Origin: Candidatus Kapaibacterium thiocyanatum
Lineage (GTDB): Bacteria > Bacteroidota > Ignavibacteria > Kapaibacteriales > Kapaibacteriaceae
DNA: 64,000 bases
Reading direction: 5' to 3'
Assembly (NCBI GenBank): GCA_001899175.1
Contig: MKVH01000003.1
Location: 206,690-270,689 of the forward strand
Part shown: positions 28,444-37,437 of the stretch, one piece after another
Layout of the letters: every line of letters begins with the position of its first letter
Position numbering within the stretch: the stretch's first letter is position 1
Notes under the pieces: model-generated
What the model saw: only the letters and a program-made list of their open reading frames with translations
Told to the model about the DNA's origin: nothing
Database searches by the model: none
Position numbers and translations under genes: made by a program

Positions 28444-29554
28444 ATGTTCGAACCCCAGAAAAACAATGTAGCCGAACTCCGCGAACGCGTGGACCAATTG
28501 CGGAGGTTCCTTTGACATCGACCGCAAACGCGACGAAGTAGCGGGGCGGGAGAATCTCAGCGAAGCGCCCGACTTCTGGGACGACCAGCAGAAGGCGCAG
28601 AAGATCATGCAGGAAATCGCCGACCTCAAGGACTGGGTGGGTGCCTGGGAAGCCGCCAGCCAGGCCGTGGACGACGTCCAGGCCCTGATCGAACTGGCCG
28701 ACGAGGCCGGTGACGAATCCATGGAGCCGGAAATCCTTGCCGAGCTCGAGCGGTGCCAGACGGCCGTGGACGATATCGAACTGCGGAAGATCCTGTCTGG
28801 TCCGGACGACGACCGCAACGCCATCCTCACGATCAATGCCGGTGCCGGTGGCACGGAGGCGCAGGACTGGGCCGAGATGCTCATGCGCATGTATACGCGC
28901 TGGGCGGAGAAGAGAGGCTTCGAAGTGCTGCTGGCCGACGAACAGGAAGGCGACGTGGCCGGCATCAAGAGCGGTACGCTGGAAATCCGCGGCAAGTTCG
29001 CCTTCGGCTATCTCAAGGCCGAGAACGGCGTACATCGTCTGGTACGTATCAGCCCCTACGACAGCAACGCACGTCGTCATACGTCCTTCGCCTCGGTCTT
29101 CGTCTATCCCGAAGTCGATGAGGAAGTGGAGATCGAGATCAATCCTGCCGACGTCGAGATGGATACCTTCCGTTCGGGCGGCAAGGGAGGCCAGAACGTG
29201 AACAAGGTCGAAACGGCCGTCCGTCTGCGCCACATCCCATCGGGTATCGTCGTGGCCTGCCAGCAGGAACGGTCGCAGTTGATGAACCGCGAGCGTGCGA
29301 TGAAGATGCTCAAGAGCAGGCTCTATCAGAAGCGTCGTGAAGAGGAAGAGGCCGCGAAGGCAGCCATCGAAGGTACGAAGAAGAAGATCGAATGGGGTTC
29401 GCAGATACGGTCCTACGTCTTCCAGCCCTATACCATGGTGAACGATCATCGTACGGAAACGAAGATCACCGACATCCACTCCGTGATGGACGGTGGGCTC
29501 GACGACCTCATCAAGGCCTACCTGCTTCTCGAGGACCAGTTGAACAATGCCTGA
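28444..29554 (+). CDS. prfB: Peptide chain release factor 2, expressed by programmed +1 frameshift
   Basis: Two reading frames joined at the classic prfB shift site: codons 1-23 run 28444-28512 and reach CTT TGA at 28510-28515, then the product continues in the +1 frame from 28514 (GAC ATC GAC). The product is about 369 residues, the usual RF2 length. GGQ in [16 protein letters not shown] is the peptidyl-hydrolysis motif. The stop-recognition motif reads [13 protein letters not shown], with Tyr where most RF2 proteins have Phe (SPF). RF2 releases peptides at UGA and UAA codons. The 3' end overlaps the sirtuin gene by 8 bases. Confidence 0.95.
28501..28516 (+). promoter_or_regulatory. Programmed +1 frameshift site of prfB
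   Basis: The stretch CGGAGGTTCCTTTGAC contains a Shine-Dalgarno-like GGAGG three bases before CTT, then TGA followed by C. This is the autoregulatory arrangement of RF2: scarce RF2 leaves the in-frame TGA slow to terminate and the ribosome slips by +1. Confidence 0.95.
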
Positions 29555-30323
29555 GATCGATCCGTTCGATACCGTCGCCGAGCGCCTTTCGGAGGCGCGT
29601 CACGTCGCCGTACTGACCGGCGCAGGTATCAGTGCGGAAAGCGGAGTGGCGACGTTCCGGGACCCGGATGGACTCTGGGCGAAGTTCTCGCCGCAGGAAC
29701 TCGCGTCGATGGATGGCTTTCTGGCCAATCCGCAGCGCGTATGGGAGTGGTATCGCTATCGCAGGGAAGTGATCGACGGTGTGGAGCCCAATGCCGGACA
29801 TCGTGCGCTGGCCGAGCTTCAGCGCTGGGTTCCCGGCATTACCGTCATCACGCAGAACGTCGACCGCCTCCATCAGCGTGCGGGTTCGCGGACGGTGCTC
29901 GAAGTGCATGGCAACCTCGTCGAGAACAAGTGTAGCGTCTGTGGCGAAGCCGCTGCCGACGAACCGAATGCCGGTGATGCCGCCGAGGGCCTGCCACGCT
30001 GCCGTCATTGCGACGGCCTCCTGCGTCCCAACGTCGTCTGGTTCGGCGAGGACCTTCCGGAGGATGTCTTCAGGGAGGCGGAGGAAGCGGCCACCGACGC
30101 CGATGTCTTCCTGAGCATCGGTACCAGTGCCGAAGTATATCCTGCTGCGGGTCTGCCCCTGTTGGCACGCCGCCATGGCGCCTTCGTCGTGGAGATCAAT
30201 CCGAACGTCACATCCTTGAGCCAATACGCCCATCACAGTATCCGCATGACGAGCGGTACGGCCCTGCCTGCCATCGTGGAGCGGCTCGTCGAATTCAGAC
30301 AACAGTCCCGGCAGCCATCATGA
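29547..30323 (+). CDS. cobB: Sir2-family NAD-dependent protein deacylase (class III sirtuin type)
   Basis: 258 residues with all core motifs: [14 protein letters not shown] and FRDPDGLW (NAD binding), [14 protein letters not shown], the catalytic His in EVHGN, four zinc Cys (CSVC and CRHC), and [13 protein letters not shown] Tyr-x-x-Arg pair in WYRYRRE is the signature of class III sirtuins, whose members prefer succinyl or malonyl over acetyl groups. It is cytoplasmic. It overlaps prfB by 8 bases and acpS by 4 bases (ATGA), so the three are translationally linked. Confidence 0.93.
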   Translation: MPEIDPFDTVAERLSEARHVAVLTGAGISAESGVATFRDPDGLWAKFSPQELASMDGFLANPQRVWEWYRYRREVIDGVEPNAGHRALAELQRWVPGITVITQNVDRLHQRAGSRTVLEVHGNLVENKCSVCGEAAADEPNAGDAAEGLPRCRHCDGLLRPNVVWFGEDLPEDVFREAEEAATDADVFLSIGTSAEVYPAAGLPLLARRHGAFVVEINPNVTSLSQYAHHSIRMTSGTALPAIVERLVEFRQQSRQPS

Positions 30324-30697
30324 TCACAGGTATCGGAACGGACATCGTCGACGTTGCGCGGATTCGCCATTCGTTCGACGAATACGGCGAGCGGTTCATG
30401 AAGCGTGTCTTCACGCAGACGGAAATCGACTATTGCGAGCACTTCGGCGAAACGAAGTTCCTGCACTATGCTGCCCGCTTCGCGGCCAAGGAAGCCTTTT
30501 CCAAGGCCATCGGTACCGGAATGCGCCAGGGCATGGCCTTCGGCAAGGTGGGTGTGCGGAACGAGGCCAGCGGCAAGCCCGTACTGGAGCTGCATGGAGA
30601 GATGCAGGAGCAGTGGGGCAGTCACGTCGTCCACGTCACGCTGAGCCATACGTCCACCGTCGCCGTCGCCGTCGTCGTCATCGAAACATTATCCTGA
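30320..30697 (+). CDS. acpS: Holo-[acyl-carrier-protein] synthase
   Basis: 125 residues starting [16 protein letters not shown], the Mg-binding family start, with ARFAAKEAFSKAIGTG as the second hallmark and LSHTSTVAVAVVVI at the C-terminus. It transfers phosphopantetheine from CoA to acyl carrier protein for fatty-acid synthesis. Translation starts inside the sirtuin stop (ATGA), and purK follows after 9 bases. Confidence 0.96.
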   Translation: MITGIGTDIVDVARIRHSFDEYGERFMKRVFTQTEIDYCEHFGETKFLHYAARFAAKEAFSKAIGTGMRQGMAFGKVGVRNEASGKPVLELHGEMQEQWGSHVVHVTLSHTSTVAVAVVVIETLS

Positions 30698-30706
30698 AGA
30701 CTCCCC

Positions 30707-31870
30707 ATGCTTCCATCGATCTACAATCCTTCGGAACCGTTCACGCTCGGTATTCTCGGTGGCGGCCAGCTCGCCAAGATGACGGCGCAGGCCGCCTATC
30801 GGATGGGGCTGCGTATAGCCGTGATCGAGCATGGCGAGAACTCACCGGCCGGAGTGATGACGAAGCTCGAATTCCCGGGTGGCTGGAAGGATCCGGAGCA
30901 GCTCGAGGCCTTCATCAAGGCCAGCGACGTCATCACGCTCGAAAACGAATTCATCGATCCCGATATCCTCGACACCATCGCCGAACGCCGTCTCGTCTGG
31001 CCGTCGCCCGACACCATGCGTCTGGTCCAGGACAAGTTCATCCAGAAGGAAACGTTCTCGAAGGCGGGCATACCCACGCCGGTCTTCGCGGAGATCGGCA
31101 GCAGGCAGGACCTCGTCGACTTCGGGGAGCGTCACGGCTATCCCTTCGTGGCCAAGACGCGCAAGTACGGGTACGACGGTTACGGCAATGCCACCATCAA
31201 GCGCGATACCGAGATCGACATGGCATGGCGCCGGTTCATGGAAGGGGAGGAGCCGAGGCCGTTGCTCGCGGAGTCGTTCGTGACCTTCACCAAGGAACTC
31301 GCCGTCATGGTCGCCCGGAATCGTCGCGGTGAAGTCGCCGTCTACCCGTGCGTACAGACCATCCAGCAGGGCCATATCTGCGTCAGTGTGCTTTCTCCCG
31401 CACCGATCGAAGAACATCTGCGCAAGCAGGCCCAGGATATCGCCGTGGCCTGCGTGGAAACGATCCAGGGCGTGGGAGTCTTCGGCGTGGAGATGTTCCT
31501 GACGCTGGACGACCGGATACTCTTCAACGAGATCGCACCGCGGCCGCACAATTCCGGGCACTATACCATCGAGGCCTGTCATGCCTCGCAGTACGAGAAC
31601 TGCGTACGTGCCGTGACGAACATGCCGCTCGGCTCACCCGACATGCGCGTTCCCGCCGCCTGCATGATCAACCTGCTCGGTGAACGCAACGGCAGCGGTA
31701 TTCCCGACAGCGTGATCGAAGCCCTGAAGGTTTCCGACGTTTCCCTGCATCTGTACGGGAAGAAGGATTCCCGGCGAGGACGGAAGATGGGGCACCTCAC
31801 GGCCACGGGAGCCACCATCGACGATGCCTTCCGTTCGGCGAATAACGCCCTCGAAGCCTTCGTCTGGTGA
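30707..31870 (+). CDS. purK: 5-(carboxyamino)imidazole ribonucleotide synthase
   Basis: 387 residues. LGILGGGQLAKM (N-terminal PurK motif), the ATP-grasp body with VAKTRKYGYDGYGN, and the PurK-specific NEIAPRPHNSGHYTI are present. It makes N5-CAIR from AIR, ATP and bicarbonate, the PurE/PurK branch of purine synthesis. PurE is not in the window. The C-terminal LYGKKDSRRGRKMGHL is also typical. The gene closes the prfB-sirtuin-acpS-purK run. Confidence 0.96.
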   Translation: MLPSIYNPSEPFTLGILGGGQLAKMTAQAAYRMGLRIAVIEHGENSPAGVMTKLEFPGGWKDPEQLEAFIKASDVITLENEFIDPDILDTIAERRLVWPSPDTMRLVQDKFIQKETFSKAGIPTPVFAEIGSRQDLVDFGERHGYPFVAKTRKYGYDGYGNATIKRDTEIDMAWRRFMEGEEPRPLLAESFVTFTKELAVMVARNRRGEVAVYPCVQTIQQGHICVSVLSPAPIEEHLRKQAQDIAVACVETIQGVGVFGVEMFLTLDDRILFNEIAPRPHNSGHYTIEACHASQYENCVRAVTNMPLGSPDMRVPAACMINLLGERNGSGIPDSVIEALKVSDVSLHLYGKKDSRRGRKMGHLTATGATIDDAFRSANNALEAFVW

Positions 31871-31882
31871 TCGCTGATTCCG

Positions 31883-31933
31883 GACCGAAAAAAAAAACGT
31901 CGAAACGCGATATTTCCCGTGACGTTTTCGGTC
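31883..31933. repeat. Imperfect inverted repeat with an A10 run, upstream of the ECF sigma gene
   Basis: GACCGAAAA at 31883 and ACGTC at 31897 pair with GACGT at 31921 and TTTTCGGTC at 31925-31933, leaving a bulged A stretch of about five bases and a 19-nt loop. It could act as a terminator for transcripts running right to left, or as an operator for the sigma gene that starts 29 bases later. Function not shown by the sequence. Confidence 0.4.
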
Positions 31934-31961
31934 GTCGCTGATCTATGCTTCATTACCCGTG

Positions 31962-32534
31962 ATGTACACAGGTCAAGACGATATCGCACTGGTCCAGAAC
32001 ATGCGTGATCCCGCGCGGGCCCACGCGGCGTTCGGAGTATTCTACGATCGTTATGCATCAAAGGTTTACACGTATTGCCGCCGTGTTCTCGGTGGCAACA
32101 ACCTTGAGATCGACGATATCGTGCAGACCGTCTTCCTCCGTTTCTACGAGGCCGCTATCTCGTCCACCATCACGCAACCTGCAGGCTATCTGTTCAGGAT
32201 CGCCCGTAATGCGTGTTACAGGCAACATTCACGTCGAACGATGGATATCATCGACGCAGACACGATAGCGGACCATGTCGTCGACTACAGTACGACGGAA
32301 CTCCTGCGGCTGATCGAAGCGGCCCAGGCATCCCTGCCCGACGATCTGCAGGAAGTCTTCGTCATGCGGGAACAACTCGGCTTGTCATACCAGGACATCG
32401 CCACGACTCTCTCCATCGGAGTGGGAGCGGCCAGAATGCGTGCGCATCGTGCAAGGGGAATGATACGGGAAATCCTTGCCCCGTATCTGCAGGAACTCGA
32501 CACCATACTTGGGAGTGATCATGCAAAGGAATGA
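31962..32534 (+). CDS. ECF-type RNA polymerase sigma factor
   Basis: 190 residues (the ATG at 31962 is preferred over the GTG one codon before). Region 2 runs about residues 20-90 (AFGVFYDRYASKVYTYCRRV, IDDIVQTVFLRFYEA, YLFRIARNACY) and region 4 about 115-175 (LPDDLQEVFVMREQLGLSYQDIA, GVGAARMRAHRARGM). It redirects RNA polymerase to a small regulon, usually of envelope functions. The next gene, overlapping it by 14 bases, encodes an anti-sigma-like membrane protein, so the pair is probably a signalling module; autoregulation from the 31871-31961 region is likely but not shown. Confidence 0.93.
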   Translation: MYTGQDDIALVQNMRDPARAHAAFGVFYDRYASKVYTYCRRVLGGNNLEIDDIVQTVFLRFYEAAISSTITQPAGYLFRIARNACYRQHSRRTMDIIDADTIADHVVDYSTTELLRLIEAAQASLPDDLQEVFVMREQLGLSYQDIATTLSIGVGAARMRAHRARGMIREILAPYLQELDTILGSDHAKE

Positions 32535-33927
32535 TCATGGAGCCTCGTGGCTCGACCCGCGTGTCCATGAATACCTGGACAACGAAGTCGATGGTGCGGT
32601 GGAATACGACGGACTCATCCGGGCGATGGCACAGGATGGCGTACTGCGCGAACAGGTCGCGCAGCACGTAGCCATACGTGACGAACTCAGGAAGGCCATC
32701 GTCTCGCCCCCCGATGAAATGCGCGCAGCACTCATGAAATCACTGCCGGTACCGCAACAGCCGCGGAATCGCTTCCTGCCATGGTTGGTCACGGCCCTGA
32801 TCACGATGCTCGTCACCGTCATCGCACTCCTGTGGCTGGCGATCAGCGCACGCCGGAATGCCACGCTGACGACGAAGAGACCCACGACGACGGACGAAGC
32901 CGTATCACGGCATCATGGCGTCGATACGCCCCAGGACGTCGCAGATGCGACGAAGGCCGCCACCCGGGACGAACGACGACTCACCACCCTTTCCGCGATT
33001 CAGCCGGAGAATCGGCAGGAGGCAGCGGTCACGAATGTCTCCGCAGAGAACGATGCCGTTCCCACATCGGCAGGACCGGACGCAACGCGCGACCGTACGT
33101 TCACGTTCGGCATGCCCGACCATCTGCGCAATGTCCATGTGTATGGTGGTGGCGGAGGTGGAAGCATACGCAGGTCCACGCTGGCCCGCATGGATGACGG
33201 AGCGTCGGCACGCAGGACCGTGGCGCATGGTGGGACCGACAAGCCAGCACCGGACGAAACGACCATATCGATGGACGCAGCCACGCAGGCAGAGGCGGAA
33301 GCTGATATCACGGATGCTACCGGAATGGACGTCGCAGGGGGTGGGTTCACGCCGAGCGACCGTCCCGGCGTACTGCGTCAGACCATACTGCAGATCACGG
33401 AAGATGGCGGCAGACCGTCGAACTTCATGGTCGAAGTCAGGGGACAGGTTTCAAGATCCTATCCCGACGTCGACCTTCCGACCAGTCCCGATCCGGCACT
33501 CGCCATCGGAGGGTGGTGGCATGCCTCGCCCGCGTTATGGATCGGTGGGGAGATCGGACGGCAACGGTATGCACAGTACTATCAATTGAGCCCGATGCGT
33601 ACCCGCGATCCGATCACGGGTGACGTCACGACGGTCACGACGACCGTCGATCAGCAGGCCACTCTGTGGTGGGCGGGTATCTCCGCGAAGTATCTCATCG
33701 GTCCGCCCATGCTGAATGACATGGTGCAACCATACGTCAGCGGTCTCGTCGGTGGTACGCTCCTCGGTCCCATGCTGCGCTCGACGCTCGGTGTACAGAT
33801 ATCCGTCTCCCGGCGCCTCGCCTTCAGCGGTAGCGCGGAAGGGTCGTCGTTATGGTACGGTACGAGCGACGGTACCAGAACGACCTATGCCTTCTCGGCC
33901 AATCTCGGTATCGTCCTCTCCTGGTAA
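32521..33927 (+). CDS. Anti-sigma-factor-like membrane protein with C-terminal beta-barrel-like domain
   Basis: 468 residues starting at 32521, after GGGAG, and overlapping the sigma gene by 14 bases. Residues about 10-75 look like the cytoplasmic part of an anti-sigma factor (RVHEYLDNEVDGA, then helices). One transmembrane helix lies at about 86-110. Residues about 115-300 are a low-complexity, charged linker. From about residue 300 the sequence is strand-rich with alternating aromatics (YAQYYQL, ATLWWAGISAKYLIG, YAFSANLGIVLSW) and ends in Trp, as in an outer-membrane barrel. If real, one chain would join inner membrane and outer membrane. Alternatively the C-terminus is a soluble periplasmic beta-sandwich. 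Confidence 0.7.
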   Translation: MQRNDHGASWLDPRVHEYLDNEVDGAVEYDGLIRAMAQDGVLREQVAQHVAIRDELRKAIVSPPDEMRAALMKSLPVPQQPRNRFLPWLVTALITMLVTVIALLWLAISARRNATLTTKRPTTTDEAVSRHHGVDTPQDVADATKAATRDERRLTTLSAIQPENRQEAAVTNVSAENDAVPTSAGPDATRDRTFTFGMPDHLRNVHVYGGGGGGSIRRSTLARMDDGASARRTVAHGGTDKPAPDETTISMDAATQAEAEADITDATGMDVAGGGFTPSDRPGVLRQTILQITEDGGRPSNFMVEVRGQVSRSYPDVDLPTSPDPALAIGGWWHASPALWIGGEIGRQRYAQYYQLSPMRTRDPITGDVTTVTTTVDQQATLWWAGISAKYLIGPPMLNDMVQPYVSGLVGGTLLGPMLRSTLGVQISVSRRLAFSGSAEGSSLWYGTSDGTRTTYAFSANLGIVLSW

Positions 33928-33935
33928 GTGCGATC

Positions 33936-34751
33936 ATGACGACAGGATCCATACGATCGATTCTCGGTATCTGCATCGTCGCGCCGATGGTGCTGCTCGC
34001 CTCCTGCGTGCAGCCGAACGACGTGGACGGTGACAGGAAGTACAAGAACACGGAAGTGACGGAACGGGCACTCGATCTCGTGACGACGTGGGAGGAAGCC
34101 ATGACGGCGAACATGATCGGCGTCGCCCCCATCGAGCTGAGATTCAGGAATACGAGTGACCTTGCCGTGCGCATCCTGGGCGTCGACGTCACGAGCCTTT
34201 CTTCCAGCTACAGGGACCTTCTCCTGCAGCCCTCCATCATGCCCGATTCGCTGGGGCCCGCAGGCCGTCCCAACAGTGAACTGGTCGTACCGGTATATGC
34301 CTCGTCGAGGATCGACGTCAGGATGGCCGGCGCACGCGTGTCGGTCGTCACGAGCTTCGGCAAGCAGGACTTCGTCGTGACGCTGCCGAGTCCGACGGAC
34401 AGGATGTCGGGTGCCGACGTGATCGTCGAGCGTGATGCCTTCGGTCGGGTCGCACTGGACAAGGAATTCACCGCCGGCGTCCGTCTCAGGAACACGTCGA
34501 CGCATCCCTATCTCACACGGGCGATGGGATACTGGACCGACAGTACGCTGAAGATGATGACCGTCAAGCCGGACTATCCAGTCTTTCCCCTGACCCTCGG
34601 TCCCGAAGAAACCTCCATGGTTTCCCATCTCATCGTACCGCGCGTGCGGGGCATCCATACGCTGCGCATCACGTTCTTCGCCGAGGCGCTGGAACCGACG
34701 TCGAATCCCGAGCCGATGACCCGGGACTACATCGGCTTCATCGTTCCGTAG
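33936..34751 (+). CDS. Lipoprotein of the sigma/anti-sigma operon, unknown
   Basis: 271 residues; the start at 33936 gives MTTGSIRSILGICIVAP followed by the lipobox LLASC with the lipidated Cys at residue 24. The mature part is beta-rich (PIELRFRNTSDLAVRILGVDV and AGVRLRNTSTHPY), suggesting two immunoglobulin-like or CARDB-like domains. It follows the anti-sigma-like gene after 8 bases, so it is likely in the same operon and could be the regulon's envelope sensor or target. Its last 14 bases overlap the converging LptF/G gene. Confidence 0.72.
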   Translation: MTTGSIRSILGICIVAPMVLLASCVQPNDVDGDRKYKNTEVTERALDLVTTWEEAMTANMIGVAPIELRFRNTSDLAVRILGVDVTSLSSSYRDLLLQPSIMPDSLGPAGRPNSELVVPVYASSRIDVRMAGARVSVVTSFGKQDFVVTLPSPTDRMSGADVIVERDAFGRVALDKEFTAGVRLRNTSTHPYLTRAMGYWTDSTLKMMTVKPDYPVFPLTLGPEETSMVSHLIVPRVRGIHTLRITFFAEALEPTSNPEPMTRDYIGFIVP

Positions 34752-36093
34752 CGGTGCGGCGGTTCCGCAGCCAGAGCATGATGCCCTTCAGGGGAGTGGT
34801 TTCGTAGTTGACCTTGATGGTCACGAAGATGCCGATGATGGCGATGAGGATGTTGCCGAGCCACATGGCCAGGGCAGGATCGAGGTATCCACGATCAGCG
34901 AGCTTTTCACCGCCGATCAGCGATGCCCAGTACAGGACGTAGAAGCCGAGTGAAATGGCGGCCGAGATACCGAAGTTGCCACCCTTCGTAAGAATGCCCA
35001 TGGGACATCCCACGAGGACGAAGAGGATGCAGGCCGCAGGAATGGCGTACTTCTTGTGGATCTCCACGCCGTACTTCTGTACTGTCTGTTCTTCGGACTG
35101 ACGTCTGAATGCCTCCGGCTCCAGCTTGGACCGTATCGTGGAGATCTGCGCTGCGGCGCGCGTGACGGCGTCGATATCCGGTTCACCGGGCACGGTGCCG
35201 TGGTCCGAGGCGGACGATCCGGCGAGCCAGACGATATGATCGTGAAGGACGGAGTCGAGCGCGTGGTCGGCATCGGACATCGACGTTGTCGAACGATCGA
35301 CGATCACTTCCATGTCGGATATCCGCATTTCGCGGTCGCCACGGGAGCTGCCGGTACCATCGCTTGATTCGAAGAAGAACCTGTCGGCAGGCATCGATAC
35401 CTGGTGGCGATCGAACGTGATCACGCGATAGTCGGCCGCACGGCGTTTGTTGATCTGATGGATCTCGCCGTGATACAACTGGAGCACCAGCTTCGTGAGC
35501 GATGGCGAGAAGCCCATCCGTCCTGTATCCGCACTCAGGACGTTCCGGCGGTCCGCACGGGAATTGTCGTAGATCGTGACGCCATAAAGGACGCCGTTGC
35601 TGTCGACCTCACGGGCAAGGATGGTGAAGCTCTCGATCTGCGTGGTGAACTGGCCACTTTCGAGCACGAACGTCGGCTTCACCCGTTCGATGTCGCTCAT
35701 CATCGTGCTGAGGCGCAGGTTCGTATCGGGCAGGATGTTGTCGCTGTACCAGTACACGCCCATCCACAGCATCGATCCCACGACGATGACGGGAACCATC
35801 ATCCGGAAGAGGCCCATGCCGCTTGCCTTGAAGACGGTGACTTCGTGTGCCGCCGACATGGCGCCGAACGCCATCAGGGTGGAGAACAGCACGCCGATGG
35901 GAACGGCGAGCACGACGATCCACGACAGGTTCAGGACGATGAATTCCATGATGACGGGCAGGGCCAGGCCCTTGGCCGCGAACTTGTCGATCCAGCGCAT
36001 CAGGTACTGCAGCAGGAACAGGTTCATGATCGTCACCGTTCCGAAGAGGAAGGGGCCGATATGGGACCGGAGGATATACCGCCACAGGATCAC
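34738..36093 (-). CDS. lptG: LptF/LptG-family permease of the lipopolysaccharide transporter
   Basis: 451 residues. MILWRYILRSHIGPFLFG and LRWIDKF-type text in the first membrane segment match the YjgP/YjgQ family; six membrane helices flank a periplasmic jellyroll-like region. The central periplasmic part is longer than in E. coli LptF/LptG (about 350-366 residues), with an insertion of about 80 residues near residues 230-320 that is acidic and poorly conserved-looking. LptF and LptG extract LPS from the inner membrane. Only one of the two subunits is in the window, so the F or G assignment is tentative. The start overlaps the TPR gene by 4 bases. Confidence 0.85.
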   Translation of the reverse strand: MILWRYILRSHIGPFLFGTVTIMNLFLLQYLMRWIDKFAAKGLALPVIMEFIVLNLSWIVVLAVPIGVLFSTLMAFGAMSAAHEVTVFKASGMGLFRMMVPVIVVGSMLWMGVYWYSDNILPDTNLRLSTMMSDIERVKPTFVLESGQFTTQIESFTILAREVDSNGVLYGVTIYDNSRADRRNVLSADTGRMGFSPSLTKLVLQLYHGEIHQINKRRAADYRVITFDRHQVSMPADRFFFESSDGTGSSRGDREMRISDMEVIVDRSTTSMSDADHALDSVLHDHIVWLAGSSASDHGTVPGEPDIDAVTRAAAQISTIRSKLEPEAFRRQSEEQTVQKYGVEIHKKYAIPAACILFVLVGCPMGILTKGGNFGISAAISLGFYVLYWASLIGGEKLADRGYLDPALAMWLGNILIAIIGIFVTIKVNYETTPLKGIMLWLRNRRTATER

Positions 36094-37427
36094 GACTGCA
36101 TCTTTCTCGATACGTCGGCGATGAGCCGCTCGAAGTAGGCGTGCTTGTCGGGCTTCTGCCGTTGCAGGGCACGGTATGCTTCCAGGGCCTTTTCCAGTGC
36201 TCCCTGCTGCTCGTAGATGCGGGCGATGGTCTCCGTGACGAGGGCCGGTCCCGTACCCGGCGTATGCACCGGTCCTACGGGCGGCTGCGTGCTTTCACCC
36301 GGACGGGGCATGCGGACCTTTTCCAGACGCGAGGCGAGTTCTTCCAGGCTCAACGGCTTCTTCACAGCGGGACGTGCCGGAGCGCTCTCGACGTTCTGAT
36401 GGGGTCTGGGGCGGACGAAGGGGCGCATCGGACTGTGGAAGTCACGGAACGACGGTGGTTCACTGAGCGGCTGGATGGCGCGCCGACCGCGTGCCTTCAT
36501 GCCTTCGAAGCGCAGCGTGGTGTATTCGAGGCCGGGAATCAGGCGCACGGCGCTGCTGCGGATGATGCGCGCATCGTCCGACGTCGGTGCAGTATCGATG
36601 ATGCGGAGTACGGATGGCACTTCGCGTCGTACGACGGTTCGTTCGGATACCTGATGATGGACGGCCCGCAGCTCGTGTATGGTCGCGGTAGAAGATGCGG
36701 CAGAGCTGGTGTCGGCGGCGACCGTGCCGATGGTGGACGGTTCGCGCACGGCTTCGTCCTGGACCCGCCGGGAGGGCGCATCGTCGTCGTCGACGGTCGT
36801 TATCGGTTCGGCATCGGATCGTTCTTCGACAGGACCTTCGATATCGATTCCGGCGTGTCCATCTGGAATGATATCGGTGGTTATGACTTCGGATATGACA
36901 TCGATATCGGAATCGTCCGTTTCCGGGGCCATATCCGACGGCAGGTCGATTTCCGTGGTGGTATCGATGTTCCCGACGGTATCGTCCGTGGCTTCGTCCG
37001 GAGCGATATCGGCGGTCGTCGGCTCGTCGATGGTCAGGGATACGGGGCCGGTTTCCCCGGCGACGGCATTGTCGTAAGCCAGATCGATGGCCGGTGCGGT
37101 CATTGTCTGCATGGTATCGGAATCCGGCTCGACCGTCATGGTGGATCCGGATTCCTGCGCGGCCGTCGCAAGTTCGTCGAGACGGAGGGCGACGGTCCTG
37201 TTCCACGGGAAGCGCCGATGCGCTTCGTCGAGGATCAGGCGTGCGTCACCGTCATAGCCCAGGGCCGCATAGGCATCGGACAGGACGATGTAGCCACCGA
37301 GGTAGTCGGGATAGTATCGGATTCCGTCGGCACACAGGCGCACGGCATCGGCCTGCCGTCCGTCGGCGAGGAGCCTGGCGGCTTCGACGGCGAACGACGG
37401 TGATGGGCGGGGCGCTGTTGTGGACAT
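36090..37427 (-). CDS. TPR-type protein with long acidic linker
   Basis: 445 residues starting MSTTAPRPSPSF. N-terminal helices (AARLLADGRQADAVRLCADG, then GYIVLSDAYAALGYDGDARL) form two to three TPR-like repeats to about residue 95. Residues about 100-245 are a very acidic, Thr/Asp-rich low-complexity linker. A second helical TPR unit sits at the C-terminus (ARIYEQQGALEKALEAYRAL). The protein is probably cytoplasmic because it has no signal or membrane segment. It lies between the Bax inhibitor-1-like gene and LptF/G and overlaps the latter by 4 bases, which suggests a scaffold for the envelope, but the role is unknown. Confidence 0.75.
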   Translation of the reverse strand: MSTTAPRPSPSFAVEAARLLADGRQADAVRLCADGIRYYPDYLGGYIVLSDAYAALGYDGDARLILDEAHRRFPWNRTVALRLDELATAAQESGSTMTVEPDSDTMQTMTAPAIDLAYDNAVAGETGPVSLTIDEPTTADIAPDEATDDTVGNIDTTTEIDLPSDMAPETDDSDIDVISEVITTDIIPDGHAGIDIEGPVEERSDAEPITTVDDDDAPSRRVQDEAVREPSTIGTVAADTSSAASSTATIHELRAVHHQVSERTVVRREVPSVLRIIDTAPTSDDARIIRSSAVRLIPGLEYTTLRFEGMKARGRRAIQPLSEPPSFRDFHSPMRPFVRPRPHQNVESAPARPAVKKPLSLEELASRLEKVRMPRPGESTQPPVGPVHTPGTGPALVTETIARIYEQQGALEKALEAYRALQRQKPDKHAYFERLIADVSRKMQS

Positions 37428-37437
37428 ACCGGTCTCG

